A stretch of DNA of 64,000 bases from Trichomonas tenax (lineage: Eukaryota; Parabasalia; Trichomonadida; Trichomonadidae), in assembly GCA_023091735.1 (NCBI GenBank), contig JALKBU010000048.1, forward strand, positions 1 to 64,000. The letters run 5' to 3'. A program made the position numbers and the translations under genes. Under the pieces are notes generated by a model. The model ran no database searches. It saw only the letters and a program-made list of their open reading frames with translations, and had not been told where the DNA came from. Shown here one piece after another: positions 21,201-29,821 of this stretch. Numbering within the stretch: position 1 is the stretch's first letter; every line of letters starts with the position of its first letter.

Positions 21201-21515
21201 GATATATCTATGTACATGGTCGCAAAGAAATCTGGAGTAATTGATATAACAGATCAGCTCGAATTCACACTAATGTTTGAGCATCCTGATGATTCCGACA
21301 GAAGGATAATGAACCTGGCATTCGAGCAGTCATTATCCACGATGCCAGAGGACTTCGTGAAGAAGAATGTTTCCCTGATTTTGATGGCGGCTTCCAAAGA
21401 TTACGTTAATCGATACTTTGATGTTATTGAAGAATGCAACAATGTGAAGGTTCTCAGAACATGCATTTGTCAACAACTCGTTTCCCTCAAATCCCAAATC
21501 GAAAGAGTATATTAG
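18267..21515 (+). CDS. Large helical-repeat protein, unknown function
   Basis: A 1082-residue protein made almost wholly of amphipathic helices, resembling HEAT/ARM-repeat proteins such as importins, exportins or proteasome activators. I see no catalytic motif, membrane segment or low-complexity tail. Codon use grows more GC-rich toward the 3' end. I cannot place it in a named family; profile comparison against karyopherins and proteasome activators would decide. It is divergent from the TKL kinase gene, but nothing shows a functional link. Confidence 0.85.
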   Translation: MNVNRQKTQLDRLSLALNSNRPGEVGRYISNSISFMKDKQFGYFQSTRFIELFYLAKVRPDAFDYPEIHARILDDSNFPEGLATTLFLALGHAYQVRGLRFPTCMLHLLYKDINGTKEFCNFDPAKKIIEIIVNFYFFPRDRLKPEIANEINRLYTQLTPADHQVINNITNDINNKVSYLLDKPSDKDTTNLDIALTFLPIPKCTETILNFFPNLIKHYSNHVPNFLHAIVDYFKKCNANNQQVHQLLTTFSNLKVEGFETEHQSALAEIERENPSLGIFTVNIDGITGIEILQTTLTNNDRFDYLYQRLFTNMESKKLKFSRLKKVLEAIIKQVDPKLRNDDFPYDLGRILFIFMLFFKSSIIEVSDAIDFHVFQRFLTIVYHKSLRDGKLSDAEKSELFAKFDKWFVPKTFEESGLPTDDETVSALLSLGINGNIEAFSSLYKVLYYAALFQRIQFTKFNVIHDGVIILNPTDNHIEKITISIKELLEHTASVIQLEAIGKLFSFALIITAPSTIGSELWTPDLAPFLIAALDENKHLKYEPVNVRSLTTRQIYQDVIMNFARSVACSGHAALHAEPYISYIISNFDPTPPQRWFFSLNYGFVQRFDIAARMMFLFFSALSAELLANGAQRYGLSLMPADEMERAINFVLRSNQPDKCGEVALSISPYLASSEHHVRIAAYASICVLGVDTSRRPRFVLPPVTGSFSNVGQAIIIENDPEMITDYKFFLQSSDLGHNAMLNFQRRCPIKFHSLCGDSVGYDVDPLSIPEMGAIKFPVHAIPAANIPDASELALPMESIREITELRPFKPLPPIELPDNRHEINGNDVSAHSEFNYEPSNEDAAYTVIYNSIASLEPVRPLDPTFVFACSVLKRILVKHEGTFEQITMPMLPLLKMHFAGNKDVRKEHWTFLTAFLSIVALRKRIPVMMSESEKTLMEERIFPVIKEIAPPAESAIQALMHYILNESSNLASFVVPPDISMYMVAKKSGVIDITDQLEFTLMFEHPDDSDRRIMNLAFEQSLSTMPEDFVKKNVSLILMAASKDYVNRYFDVIEECNNVKVLRTCICQQLVSLKSQIERVY

Positions 21516-21951
21516 ATTGTTTGAATATAAAATTATATTTTCTAATTTTAACACCATTTTACTTCAAATCTAGTGAATGCTGCACTCGTGTCATTATCTA
21601 TGATGCTGAATATGATTTGAAAACTCATTTTGAAGCCTTTAATATACTTCGACATAAAGTTTCTATACTAGGTGTTCATTTGGCGCTATTGCTTACTCTT
21701 AATTTCGATAATCAATCATATGATTGAACAGAATAATTCCAACTTCAAAAATTTGAGTTTACGTGACAAAAAATATTTACATAGCAAAAATGATTTTATA
21801 TGTCATACAATTTATGAAATTCGGTAGAATTGAAAGTTTAGCGAGAAAAATGGGTCAACACTAGAGGGAGCATCGTAAAAACAGAAAATTTTTTGAGAAA
21901 TGATTTTTAGAAAAAAGTGAAAAAGTGGCGGTTTGGTTCGTCCTTTTACCA
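21516..21951 (+). promoter_or_regulatory. Upstream region of uL2 with clustered motifs
   Basis: TTTACGTGACA at 21758-21768 and TTTATATGTCA at 21795-21805, with a weaker ATTTACATAGCA between, lie 150-190 bp before the uL2 ATG. Nearer the start, GGCGGTTTGG (about 21927-21936) and TCCTTTTACC match the ribosomal-type promoter. No other gene in the gap. Confidence 0.5.
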
Positions 21952-22707
21952 ATGGGTCACATCGTTCGTGCTCAGCGTAGAGGTAACGGCTCTGTCTTCC
22001 AGGCCCACACCCACCACCGCGTTGGTCCAGCTAAATTCCGCACTCTCGATGCCGCCGAGAGAACCTCTGTTATCTCCGGCATGGTCAAGGAGATCGTCCA
22101 CGACCCAGGCCGTGGCGCTCCACTCGCCAAGCTTGTCTTCAAGAAGGCTGAGGGCCAGGGTTTCGATTCCACCCTCGTCATCGCCCCAGAAGGCATCCAC
22201 ACAGGCCAGTTCATCAAATGCGGCGTTCAGGCTGACCTCCACATCGGCAACATCCTTCCACTCGCTCAGATCCCAGAAGGTACAGAAATCTGCAACGTCG
22301 AGCACCGCCCAGGCGATGGTGGTCGCTATGGCCGCTGCTCTGGTGACTCCTGCCGTGTCATTGGCCACACAGAGAACTACACACGTATCCAGCTCCCATC
22401 TGGCCGCAAGGCTCTCGTTTCCAACATCTGCCGCGCTACATTAGGTATCGTCGCTGGTGGTGGCCGTCTTGAGAAGCCACTCCTCAAGGCTGGTAACGTC
22501 CACTACAAGTATAAGGCTAAACGCCACACATGGCCAGTCGTTTGCGGTATCAAGATGAACCCAGTCGATCACAGACACGGTGGTGGTTCCCACCAGCACA
22601 TGGGGGGCCCAGGCACAGTTTCACGTTCTGCCCGCCCAGGTCAGAAGCTTGGTCTTGTCGCTGCTCGCCGCACAGGTCGTCGCCGTGGTACAGTCAACCT
22701 TGCCTAA
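21952..22707 (+). CDS. RPL8: 60S ribosomal protein uL2 (RPL8)
   Basis: A 251-residue ribosomal protein near the peptidyl transferase centre. Family text throughout: MGHIVRAQRRGNGSVFQAHT at the start, then GQFIKCG and KRHTWPVVCGIKMNPVDHRHGGGSHQ, which includes the highly conserved histidine-rich loop close to the active site. The frame is open 9 codons further upstream, but family starts and the promoter place the ATG at 21952. Codons are strongly GC-biased, as in the other ribosomal genes. Stop within TAAAGAAT. Confidence 0.97.
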   Translation: MGHIVRAQRRGNGSVFQAHTHHRVGPAKFRTLDAAERTSVISGMVKEIVHDPGRGAPLAKLVFKKAEGQGFDSTLVIAPEGIHTGQFIKCGVQADLHIGNILPLAQIPEGTEICNVEHRPGDGGRYGRCSGDSCRVIGHTENYTRIQLPSGRKALVSNICRATLGIVAGGGRLEKPLLKAGNVHYKYKAKRHTWPVVCGIKMNPVDHRHGGGSHQHMGGPGTVSRSARPGQKLGLVAARRTGRRRGTVNLA

Positions 22708-23159
22708 AGAATTTAATACATTCCTTATTAACAACAACCTTTTTTTCTTTTCATTGAAATATTATCAAAAATATCGCTTCAAAAATGAACAAAAAATATA
22801 TCACAAATCATTAACAAAGGGGCCATTGGCATAATATTGTTGAAGACAATAATATATAATTTTCAAAATTTTATTTATCATTATTGATCCATATTGATTA
22901 TTGATATAAGATCTCCTTGTTAAATGTATTGCAATGCTTTGTTTTAATTCAGAAAACAATCATTTTTATCACCTTGGTCCCATATTTCATCGAACAAATA
23001 AAAGTGAACGAAAGGATACAAAGTATAGAGATGAAGATAGAAAACAATAGAGATGATATGTGAAGAGGAAGAAGAAGGAGGAGAGTTGAAAAATCAGATG
23101 AGATTTCTAAATACATTTAAATCAGATATAATTTTAAAATTCAAAATGTATTAAAAAAT
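22708..23159. other. Convergent intergenic region
   Basis: AT-rich spacer between the 3' ends of uL2 (+) and eL19 (-). A purine-rich stretch lies near 23025-23100 (AGAGGAAGAAGAAGGAGGAG). No gene seen. Confidence 0.45.
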
Positions 23160-23696
23160 TTATTGGGAAACGCCATTCTTGCGCTCACGGACGCGGCGGG
23201 AACGAGCACGGCGGGCATCGATCTGGGCCTGGAGTGTCTTCTCACGGAGGTTCTCAGCCTTGAGGGTCTGGATGTGCTCAACAAGGTTACGGCGGTTACG
23301 GAACTCGTTACCCTTAGCCTTAAGATAAAGCTTGCGGTAAAGGTGGCAATCGATTTCCTCACGCTTTCTGTAGTCGACGAGAACCTTGCGGAGAACGCGG
23401 ATACGGCGGATCCACTGGAACTTACCTGTAAGGCGGGCATTCTTGCCACCACGGCGCTTACCGTAGCCTGTGTGGCGACCAAGGCGCTTAGCAAGGATGC
23501 GCTTTGTGTGGCGAGCGCCAGAGTGGACTTTAACTGGGCGTTTGACGATGATACCGTCGGCGATGAGCTTGCGGATCTGCTGGCGAGAGTTAGCCATAGC
23601 GATTGTGGAAACTTCTGAGTCATCCATCCAAACACGGCGAACACCGCAGTCGAGAACTGATGCAGCAAGGCGCTTCTGTAACTTGAGGCTAGACAT
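23160..23696 (-). CDS. RPL19: 60S ribosomal protein eL19 (RPL19)
   Basis: A 178-residue large-subunit protein. It begins MSSLKLQKRLAASVLDCG and contains NSRQQIRKLIADG, VHSGARHTKRILAKRLGRHTG, and the long basic C-terminal helix typical of eL19 (KGNEFRNRRNLVEHIQTLKA...). The frame extends 8 codons upstream to 23720, but family starts favour 23696, which directly follows the promoter. GC-rich codons. The stop lies in TAAATTTT. Confidence 0.96.
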   Translation of the reverse strand: MSSLKLQKRLAASVLDCGVRRVWMDDSEVSTIAMANSRQQIRKLIADGIIVKRPVKVHSGARHTKRILAKRLGRHTGYGKRRGGKNARLTGKFQWIRRIRVLRKVLVDYRKREEIDCHLYRKLYLKAKGNEFRNRRNLVEHIQTLKAENLREKTLQAQIDARRARSRRVRERKNGVSQ

Positions 23697-24091
23697 CAAA
23701 AAAAGGATCGGCCATGTCAAAACCGTTTCAAAAATTCATTGTGATGCTGACAAATAAGGGAATTATTTGTCATGTAAATAAACTTTATTGTCAATATTTT
23801 TATTTTCACTCTCTAATCCTAACCATCATTTTCTATTTTCTTATAAAATCTATTTTCAAAATCAACTTGGCAAAAACTAAAAAGATATAATTTCAAAATC
23901 AGAATCTTTTTGCTTTTTGATGTACAACTAATGTAAAACCATTTTAATAGGTCTATATAATATATTTCTAGTTTAGATTTATTTCATATTCTATTTTAAT
24001 AATAAAAAGAATTATGATAATATGTTTTTGTCATGTAAATTTATTGTAAATTAAATGTGGCAAGAATGAATTGATAAAAGTGACAAGCTTC
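23697..24091. promoter_or_regulatory. Divergent promoter region of eL19 and the Med1-like gene
   Basis: Toward eL19 (minus strand), AACGGTTTTGACATGG is followed by ATCCTTTTTTT directly before the ATG, and TGTCATGTAAA lies at 23768-23778. Toward the plus-strand gene, TGTCATGTAAA is at 24029-24039 and AAAAGTGAC at 24076-24084, 7 bp before its ATG. This is one of the clearest cases where both motif types frame a start. Confidence 0.55.
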
Positions 24092-25417
24092 ATGAAGACT
24101 TTTGGTGAACTTGTTACACAAATCAAACGCGGCCTCATAGAGCTTTGCAACGATCTTAACGGTCCTGGTGCAGCCCAAGCCCTTGGTCCTGCCCACGCAT
24201 ACGGAAAGAGCTTCCTTATTCTTCAATCCGTTAGAACACTCCAGGAAGCGATTCAGAAGCAAGAAACTCACCTCAAAGCTCTCGTTGGTAAAGAGGGAGC
24301 TCCAGGAAATGCTTCTCAATCGAGTGATACAAAGACGTGGAGAGTTGTCGATTCTATCTACCAATCTCTTTCACTTATCGACAGATACAGACAAGACACA
24401 TCGAGGCATACTCATCACGGTATTGCTGAATGGCTCAAACAAGAAGCTACGAACTGCGGATTAAATTCTGATATTTTCACAAATTCAAATGGAAAAGATG
24501 AACTCGCCATCAGTGGAAGTGGCAAAGAAAGCTTTTTGCTTGAATTAGTTGTCGAAAATCAAGAAAAAATTAGCTCAGCGAAAATAACTTTACCATACGG
24601 TGGAAGAAATGATACATTCGATATTCCAGAGATCGTTGAATTCATCGAGAACGATAATCGCTCTCACATGTCACATTTATTCTCAATCGCTGCAAGATTA
24701 GATGCAATTGAAAGAGAATCACAAGGTGCCACTCCTATTCAGTTATTCTCCATTCCAAACAGCACAATCGAATTCAAGGCTTCATTAGGTGGTATGCGAT
24801 TCCCATTCGTACCTAACTTTGAAGCTCTTCTTACATACGACTATTTCGAACAAAATCACCATATGCCGATGATTGTTGTTGATCCACCGATTGTTTTCCC
24901 AGTTTCACAATTAAAAGATATTCAAGAGAAATGCGGAATCAGATTTAACATTGAGTTTTTAGTTTCTTCAACAATTTCACAGATGATTCAGTTAAAGTCA
25001 GATGTTTACAGGACTGTTGGTGGTAAACCTGTCCGCTTAATCTTAAATGATAATAATGATAACAATTCTAGAAGTGGAAGCAATGTTCACTCAGTTAAAT
25101 TAGCAAGATTACCTCTTGGAAGACCAGAAGCATTCCCAGAGATTGTAGCAATTCTCAGAAAGGCTGCTTTATGGTGCACAATTATTATTGATGCATTTTC
25201 TGTTACAGAAGAAGGTGCTAAAACTAACACAATGGTCGATATTGCTCCAAAGAGTGACTTCTCGTTGGCAGCAAACTATTGGATTGGAGATAGACCACAA
25301 CAGTTCTTAATTCGCGTTTCTCAAGATGGAACATTAGATACAAACAATGAACATATCAACGCACTTCTCACACCAGATGCTACATTCCCTGATATTATTG
25401 CTGCTATTATTCAATAA
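24092..25417 (+). CDS. Possible Mediator subunit Med1-like protein
   Basis: A 441-residue soluble protein without membrane segments or known catalytic motifs. The middle part resembles the Med1 domain in pattern: an amphipathic helix (IAEWLKQEATNCGL), a DELAISGSGKESFLLELVV strand pair, SSAKITLPYGG, then FIENDNRSHMSHLFSIAARLDAIERE. The latter echoes the conserved leucine-rich segment of Med1 before the second half. If correct it links activators to RNA polymerase II. The match is by pattern only. The frame opens at TTG 24071; the ATG at 24092 fits the AAAAGTGAC motif 7 bp upstream. Stop within TAAATT. Confidence 0.75.
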   Translation: MKTFGELVTQIKRGLIELCNDLNGPGAAQALGPAHAYGKSFLILQSVRTLQEAIQKQETHLKALVGKEGAPGNASQSSDTKTWRVVDSIYQSLSLIDRYRQDTSRHTHHGIAEWLKQEATNCGLNSDIFTNSNGKDELAISGSGKESFLLELVVENQEKISSAKITLPYGGRNDTFDIPEIVEFIENDNRSHMSHLFSIAARLDAIERESQGATPIQLFSIPNSTIEFKASLGGMRFPFVPNFEALLTYDYFEQNHHMPMIVVDPPIVFPVSQLKDIQEKCGIRFNIEFLVSSTISQMIQLKSDVYRTVGGKPVRLILNDNNDNNSRSGSNVHSVKLARLPLGRPEAFPEIVAILRKAALWCTIIIDAFSVTEEGAKTNTMVDIAPKSDFSLAANYWIGDRPQQFLIRVSQDGTLDTNNEHINALLTPDATFPDIIAAIIQ

Positions 25418-25497
25418 ATTGCTTTTTTATATATTAAATAAAACATTTTTAAACAAACAAAATTTCAAACAACAAACTATTAACGATATGTTCATAA

Positions 25498-26115
25498 TTA
25501 CTTCGCAAGTCCAAAGCTTCTATTAAAATCTGCAGCTGAAATATTAAAACTTACGACAAATAGTATTGCCATCAAGAAGACAATGACCGTTCTAGCAATA
25601 TCTAATGCCTTAAATGGATATAATGTTTGCCATTTCCAATCACTATATGATGATCCTTCTAAATCTTCCATCCACCATGTTCCATCTCTTCTGTACATAG
25701 AGAGAAACGCCATGTCAGTCTTTAGGATAACGAATGAAAGAATTAAACCAACAATACTTAAAACTGATGCGGCAATATATAAAATCTTTGCCAAGAATAT
25801 CTTTGTGGCTTTAAACGAAAAAGTAGCGTACGTGCAATGAATGGTTGAGAAAAACCAAAGTAAAAATATATGTGCAAAAGAATAAGAAAGCGCATTAGTG
25901 CAATAATAAGCGAAGAATGTATTTCCTTTGAGCCATGAATAAGAGCAGACAGATATCATTAAACAAAATCCCGCATAAACGCATTCACCAAAATTGCATA
26001 AATAGCCAAGCAATATAATGAGCCACGCCATCGGCAAACTAAGCAAAATTCTACTTCGTTGCGGCGGTTGTGGAACATCAGGTGGAGGATTTTGTGGCGG
26101 AATTTGATTATTCAT
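25498..26115 (-). CDS. Multi-pass membrane protein, unknown
   Basis: A 205-residue protein with a Pro-rich cytosolic-type N-terminus (NNQIPPQNPPPDVPQPPQ) followed by about five hydrophobic segments (for example AWLIILLGYLCNFGECVYA and VIVFLMAILFVVSFNI). No signal peptide. I do not recognise the family; a small transporter-like or Golgi/ER protein is possible. The first ATG used (26115) lies 19 bp downstream of AAAAGTGAC on the coding strand (26135-26143). Divergent from the cyclin gene with only 129 bp between starts. Confidence 0.7.
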   Translation of the reverse strand: MNNQIPPQNPPPDVPQPPQRSRILLSLPMAWLIILLGYLCNFGECVYAGFCLMISVCSYSWLKGNTFFAYYCTNALSYSFAHIFLLWFFSTIHCTYATFSFKATKIFLAKILYIAASVLSIVGLILSFVILKTDMAFLSMYRRDGTWWMEDLEGSSYSDWKWQTLYPFKALDIARTVIVFLMAILFVVSFNISAADFNRSFGLAK

Positions 26116-26244
26116 TTTTAATTTTAAACTACTTGTCACTTTTAATAACCTTTTATTGTCCCCTTTATAACCTTTTTGATAAAAATATCTGAGTTCCACT
26201 TTTAGCTAATGATGTTACTTTTAGGCTCATTTTGTCACTTTTTA
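26116..26244. promoter_or_regulatory. Shared divergent promoter, membrane protein and cyclin
   Basis: Only 129 bp separate the two starts. Facing the membrane protein: AAAAGTGAC (minus strand, 26135-26143). Facing the cyclin: GCTCATTTTGTCACTTTTTA ending at the ATG 26245, combining an initiator-like TCATTTT (26227-26233) and the same AAAAGTGAC box in reverse orientation (26235-26243). Confidence 0.55.
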
Positions 26245-27024
26245 ATGTCTCTTCAAGATTCTTCAATCACGGTTCAGGATGCGCATTTGATGCGTATACC
26301 AAAGACATATATTCAGCAGACGCTTGGAAGACTTCGCATGTATGATGAAAAAATATCGACTGGCACCGAAAATCTTCTTCATAATATCACTGAAGAAGAG
26401 AGAAAAATCTTAGCAAACAGAATTATCGCGGCAGGAACAGAAATTCAAGCTTCTGAAGATACTATTTTCCACGCTGTTCGTTTATTCGACAGACTTCTAT
26501 GTCTCGATTTAATTGAAAAAGATAATGCGAATTTATCTGCGGCAATATCATTGATGCTGCCATTCAAGATGAATGAACCTAAATTGACATCATTGTGCGA
26601 AAAACTTTCTTCATTATTCGAAAATGTTGATTTACAGCGTCTAGTTGAGGCGGAAACAGCCGTCATGGACAAACTTTGCTTCGATATTTTCATTCCCACA
26701 CCTATAGCATTTCTTCACACAATATCACCAATTTTATTACAAGCTGTTGGTGACTCTAGCACACACAAGAAGATGCTTGTAGCATCTGCTTTGTTGTGCC
26801 AAGCAGCTCTCGAGTCCCACAAGTTCAGCACATTTTCATCAGAGGAAATTACTAAGGCAGCGCTTGCTATTACTTGCAACGCCGCCAATGTTGATACTGA
26901 GAAAGTGTTAACACAGGTATTTGGCTCAGTTCCAACTGATAAATGTGTCGAATTTGTTAATGAATCTCTTAAGTTACAGGATAATAGTCCTATTGAACAA
27001 AAGTTCAATGATGTTTTTAAATAA
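26245..27024 (+). CDS. Cyclin-like protein
   Basis: A 259-residue protein with two cyclin-like helical bundles. Residues around RKILANRIIAAG...FHAVRLFDRLLC correspond to cyclin helices 1-2, and ETAVMDKLCFDIFIPTPIAFLHTI matches the end of the first cyclin box (the xxE..IL..L.F.l..PTP..FL signature). The MRAILxDW entry motif of classic cyclin B is weak, so the CDK partner is unclear. An upstream ATG at 26209 exists, but TCATTTT sits between the two, favouring 26245. Probably a cell-cycle regulator. Confidence 0.82.
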   Translation: MSLQDSSITVQDAHLMRIPKTYIQQTLGRLRMYDEKISTGTENLLHNITEEERKILANRIIAAGTEIQASEDTIFHAVRLFDRLLCLDLIEKDNANLSAAISLMLPFKMNEPKLTSLCEKLSSLFENVDLQRLVEAETAVMDKLCFDIFIPTPIAFLHTISPILLQAVGDSSTHKKMLVASALLCQAALESHKFSTFSSEEITKAALAITCNAANVDTEKVLTQVFGSVPTDKCVEFVNESLKLQDNSPIEQKFNDVFK

Positions 27025-27426
27025 TGAAAGTAAACTATTTCAATTTGATATGAGGAATTTCCTTTCTTTACCAACAACGATTTCATATAAACAGCAATAT
27101 GTAAAGACTCAATGTTTTTAAGTTCCTATTGTAAATTTTGTAGGATTACAGAAATTCAAAATCAAAATTCCAAATTTGATCACTATTAATCAAGATAGAA
27201 TGTATGAATATATTAATGCCATAATACTAAATCTTTTGATTGATTAACTTTTGATTTAAATAACGAATATAATCCCAAAATCGTATTTTTTATGAAACTT
27301 TAGATTTTTTTTCATTTTTCGAATAGGCATGTTTAATTAAAAACCCATAATATATTATTAAAAAGTGAAATACAATATTTTCTAAATCCAAGTAACATCA
27401 AATTTTCTGTTTTTATTTTCACAAAA
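27025..27426. other. Intergenic with AAAAGTGA motif
   Basis: AT-rich. AAAAGTGA at 27361-27368 resembles the start-proximal motif and lies 58 bp before the first codons of the next coding-like frame, which has no ATG there. Nothing else seen. Confidence 0.4.
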
Positions 27427-28317
27427 ATTAATTCAATCACTCCCAACTTTCAAGAAAATATTGTTGATATCATTACAAACGGGAAAAGTATCGAAGAATT
27501 CGAAGCTTTGCAAGTTGGTGACTATTTAATCGATACACAGCTTCTACCTTCACAAGATATAAATTTGAAGAATAGCATTTATTGTCCAAGAGGACCCACA
27601 TGTCTTATGCTCGCGATTTTAAGCGAAAGATTCGACTTTATTGACTATTTACTCCAAAATTATCGAATGAATTTTCAAACTACTGCACAATCCCCTTTCT
27701 TCACTGCATTAAGGTGCGCCATTATCGTTTGCAATCTCGAATATTTCGTAATAATACTTAAAAAGACGTTTCCAAAAAATGATTTTCCTTCAGAATATCA
27801 AAAACAAATCAGATCGTATTTCCACACAATACTCTCGACTCACATGCAGTCAATGCTCATAGTATATCTTGAATATTTTCGTGATTACCATATAAATTAT
27901 ATAGAACATGATGAAGATGAGGATTCAGTTTCTCAATCACCAATGTTATATGCTATGACACATTTGACTGAAGATTTCATCATACTTCTTAAATATCACA
28001 ATATATTTAATAAAGATGACGGATCTTTGGATTACATCCAAGAAAAATCGAACAAAAGTATATTAGTTGATAAAGAAAATTTCATTATCATTGCAAAAGA
28101 GATATTAACAGATAAAGTGGATATTAATGAAAAATACAATCAATTAATCAATAAATACAAAGACGAATTGAAACTCCTCGAAGGCAGCCACAGCTGTTCT
28201 CATCATAGTTGCTTACAAAAATCACTCTATCAGGATTTAGAAACTGGATTATGGTATTGTGAAATATGTTACGGGAAAATTCAACAGCAGAAGAATTGGT
28301 CTGCTTCATTTTATTAA
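27427..28317 (+). pseudogene. Ankyrin-like/Cys-rich unknown protein with no ATG
   Basis: A frame open from 27337 to 28317 encodes a convincing protein from about 27427 on (INSITPNFQENIVDIITNGK...). It includes ankyrin-like helices (TCLMLAILSERFDFIDYLLQ) and a C-terminal Cys/His cluster (CSHHSC...WYCEICYG) that could bind zinc. There is no in-frame ATG before 27608, deep in the protein. The codon where a start is expected, after the AAAAGTGA motif, reads ATT. Options are a lost start codon (new pseudogene), non-AUG initiation, or an intron I cannot see. Start coordinate marks that ATT. Confidence 0.45.
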
Positions 28318-28626
28318 TTGTGCAATATCAAATCATAGTTTTATATTCATTTTAATATCTCATTCTTTGACATCAAGAAATCGCGCTATCTCAATAGATT
28401 TTATCTTAAACCCAATACGTTATATAGCACCACATCTTAAATGTGATTTTAATTATATGTTTATATTAAATATTATTGTTTATTTGCTAATTTCATGTGT
28501 TTAAGAAATGTGAGCAATCAATATGAAAATAACCCATAGAGTATATAGTGAACCCAAGATTGAAAACATATGTAATTTGGTTTTCGAGATTGAAATAGTA
28601 TTTAATATCATAAACATTTATTTATA
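28318..28626. other. Convergent intergenic region
   Basis: AT-rich spacer between plus- and minus-strand 3' ends. Small frames here are not protein-like. No feature seen. Confidence 0.4.
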
Positions 28627-29562
28627 TCACAAACAACAAAAGATAGATGAGATGGAAGTGTATCCATCTGTGAAAGCAAACTGCATTGTCGGAATTAGTT
28701 CAAATTGACAAACTTTGCAATAAGGAGCTTTACAAGCTTGCAACTTCAAACAATTTCTGCATAAGTTATGTGTGCACATGAGTTTTAGAGACGTTTGTGC
28801 ATCACATTGAGAGCATTGCTCATTCACTTCAGTGAATGCTTTTTTCATTGCTCTATTATATTGTTTCCAACAAGACTGTAGATCCCATATAAGTCCAGCG
28901 ATGAAAACCGATTTAGCAGCAACATAAAATGAGGCAATCGAGATTTCTTTTGCAAAAACAACATCTATAAACTCTGTTTCAACGTTTTCTGTAAAGTATT
29001 TAATCCAGTTTCTTGTAACAGATACTGTTCTAATAATAAAGAACAATCGATATAAAATTCCAAATTTTCCGCATTTGAATGCAACAAGATCGAGTATGTT
29101 AAGGGATAAGCAAAGAAGCTTAAATCCAAGTAAAATGTTCGAGTAGAATAGTGTTAGAATGATAGATTTGTAATATGCTGTGAAAAATGCTGTTGGTTCT
29201 GATTTCGCTCTGAAAAATGAAATAGAATCCTTGTAAATAAGGAAAGTTAGTATAGCAATCGAAAAAGAAATAAAGCTATAAAGAATTAATCTTGTTCGAG
29301 GAATTACGACGTTCAATTTGATTGTCAAAGACTGCAAAATTTGATGTACATTGAATTCCACGAGGAAATAGAATGCTAAAACACCGAAAAGAAGAATTCC
29401 TATCGATAAATAATTCCATAACCAAATTATACACAACATAACGACAACTAAGAGTCCATACTGTGTATAATTCCTTGCAAAGGTTCCCTCCTCTGTTTCT
29501 TCGATGATATTATTGCGGTTATGATTGTGATTGTGATTATGATTTTGGGAACCCTCAGACAT
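28627..29562 (-). CDS. Multi-pass RING-finger membrane protein, putative E3 ligase
   Basis: A 311-residue protein. The N-terminus is an Asn/His repeat (SQNHNHNHNHNRNN, encoded by a short microsatellite), followed by about six hydrophobic segments. At the C-terminus is a RING-type finger: CSQCDAQ, then CTHNLCRNC, then APYCKVCQ. This architecture resembles ER or endosomal membrane-bound ubiquitin ligases. The substrate is unknown. Upstream in-frame ATG at 29613 is possible, but the hydrophilic MSEGSQ start fits better. Confidence 0.8.
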   Translation of the reverse strand: MSEGSQNHNHNHNHNRNNIIEETEEGTFARNYTQYGLLVVVMLCIIWLWNYLSIGILLFGVLAFYFLVEFNVHQILQSLTIKLNVVIPRTRLILYSFISFSIAILTFLIYKDSISFFRAKSEPTAFFTAYYKSIILTLFYSNILLGFKLLCLSLNILDLVAFKCGKFGILYRLFFIIRTVSVTRNWIKYFTENVETEFIDVVFAKEISIASFYVAAKSVFIAGLIWDLQSCWKQYNRAMKKAFTEVNEQCSQCDAQTSLKLMCTHNLCRNCLKLQACKAPYCKVCQFELIPTMQFAFTDGYTSISSIFCCL

Positions 29563-29778
29563 AATGAACTCATTTCTTTTGAATTTTACAATTTTAACGT
29601 TAAATATAAACATTTCTATATACACATAGCTTAATTCTTCAATATTTGAAAAAATATATCTTATATGAAATATTGCTATTATTTAAATCGAAACTTATTC
29701 TGTTGCTGAGTAAAATGAACATAATTTTAAGCCTATAATTCATTATTTTCCTTCAAAGTTGCACTGTCAAAATAATAT

Positions 29779-29809
29779 TTTACATGACAAATTGTATTTT
29801 TACATGACA
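29779..29809 (+). promoter_or_regulatory. Double TTTACATGACA promoter motif
   Basis: Two perfect copies of TTTACATGACA at 29779-29789 and 29799-29809, start to start 20 bp, ending 12 bp before the ATG at 29822. Both lie inside the open frame, which shows the frame upstream of 29822 is not translated. Confidence 0.6.
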
Positions 29810-29821
29810 TATGATGAAAAA

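Noticed and set aside
21946..22368. 140-codon minus-strand ORF opposite uL2
   Set aside because: Shadow of the uL2 gene, caused by GC-rich codons.
23163..23618. 151-codon plus-strand ORF opposite eL19
   Set aside because: Shadow of the eL19 gene.
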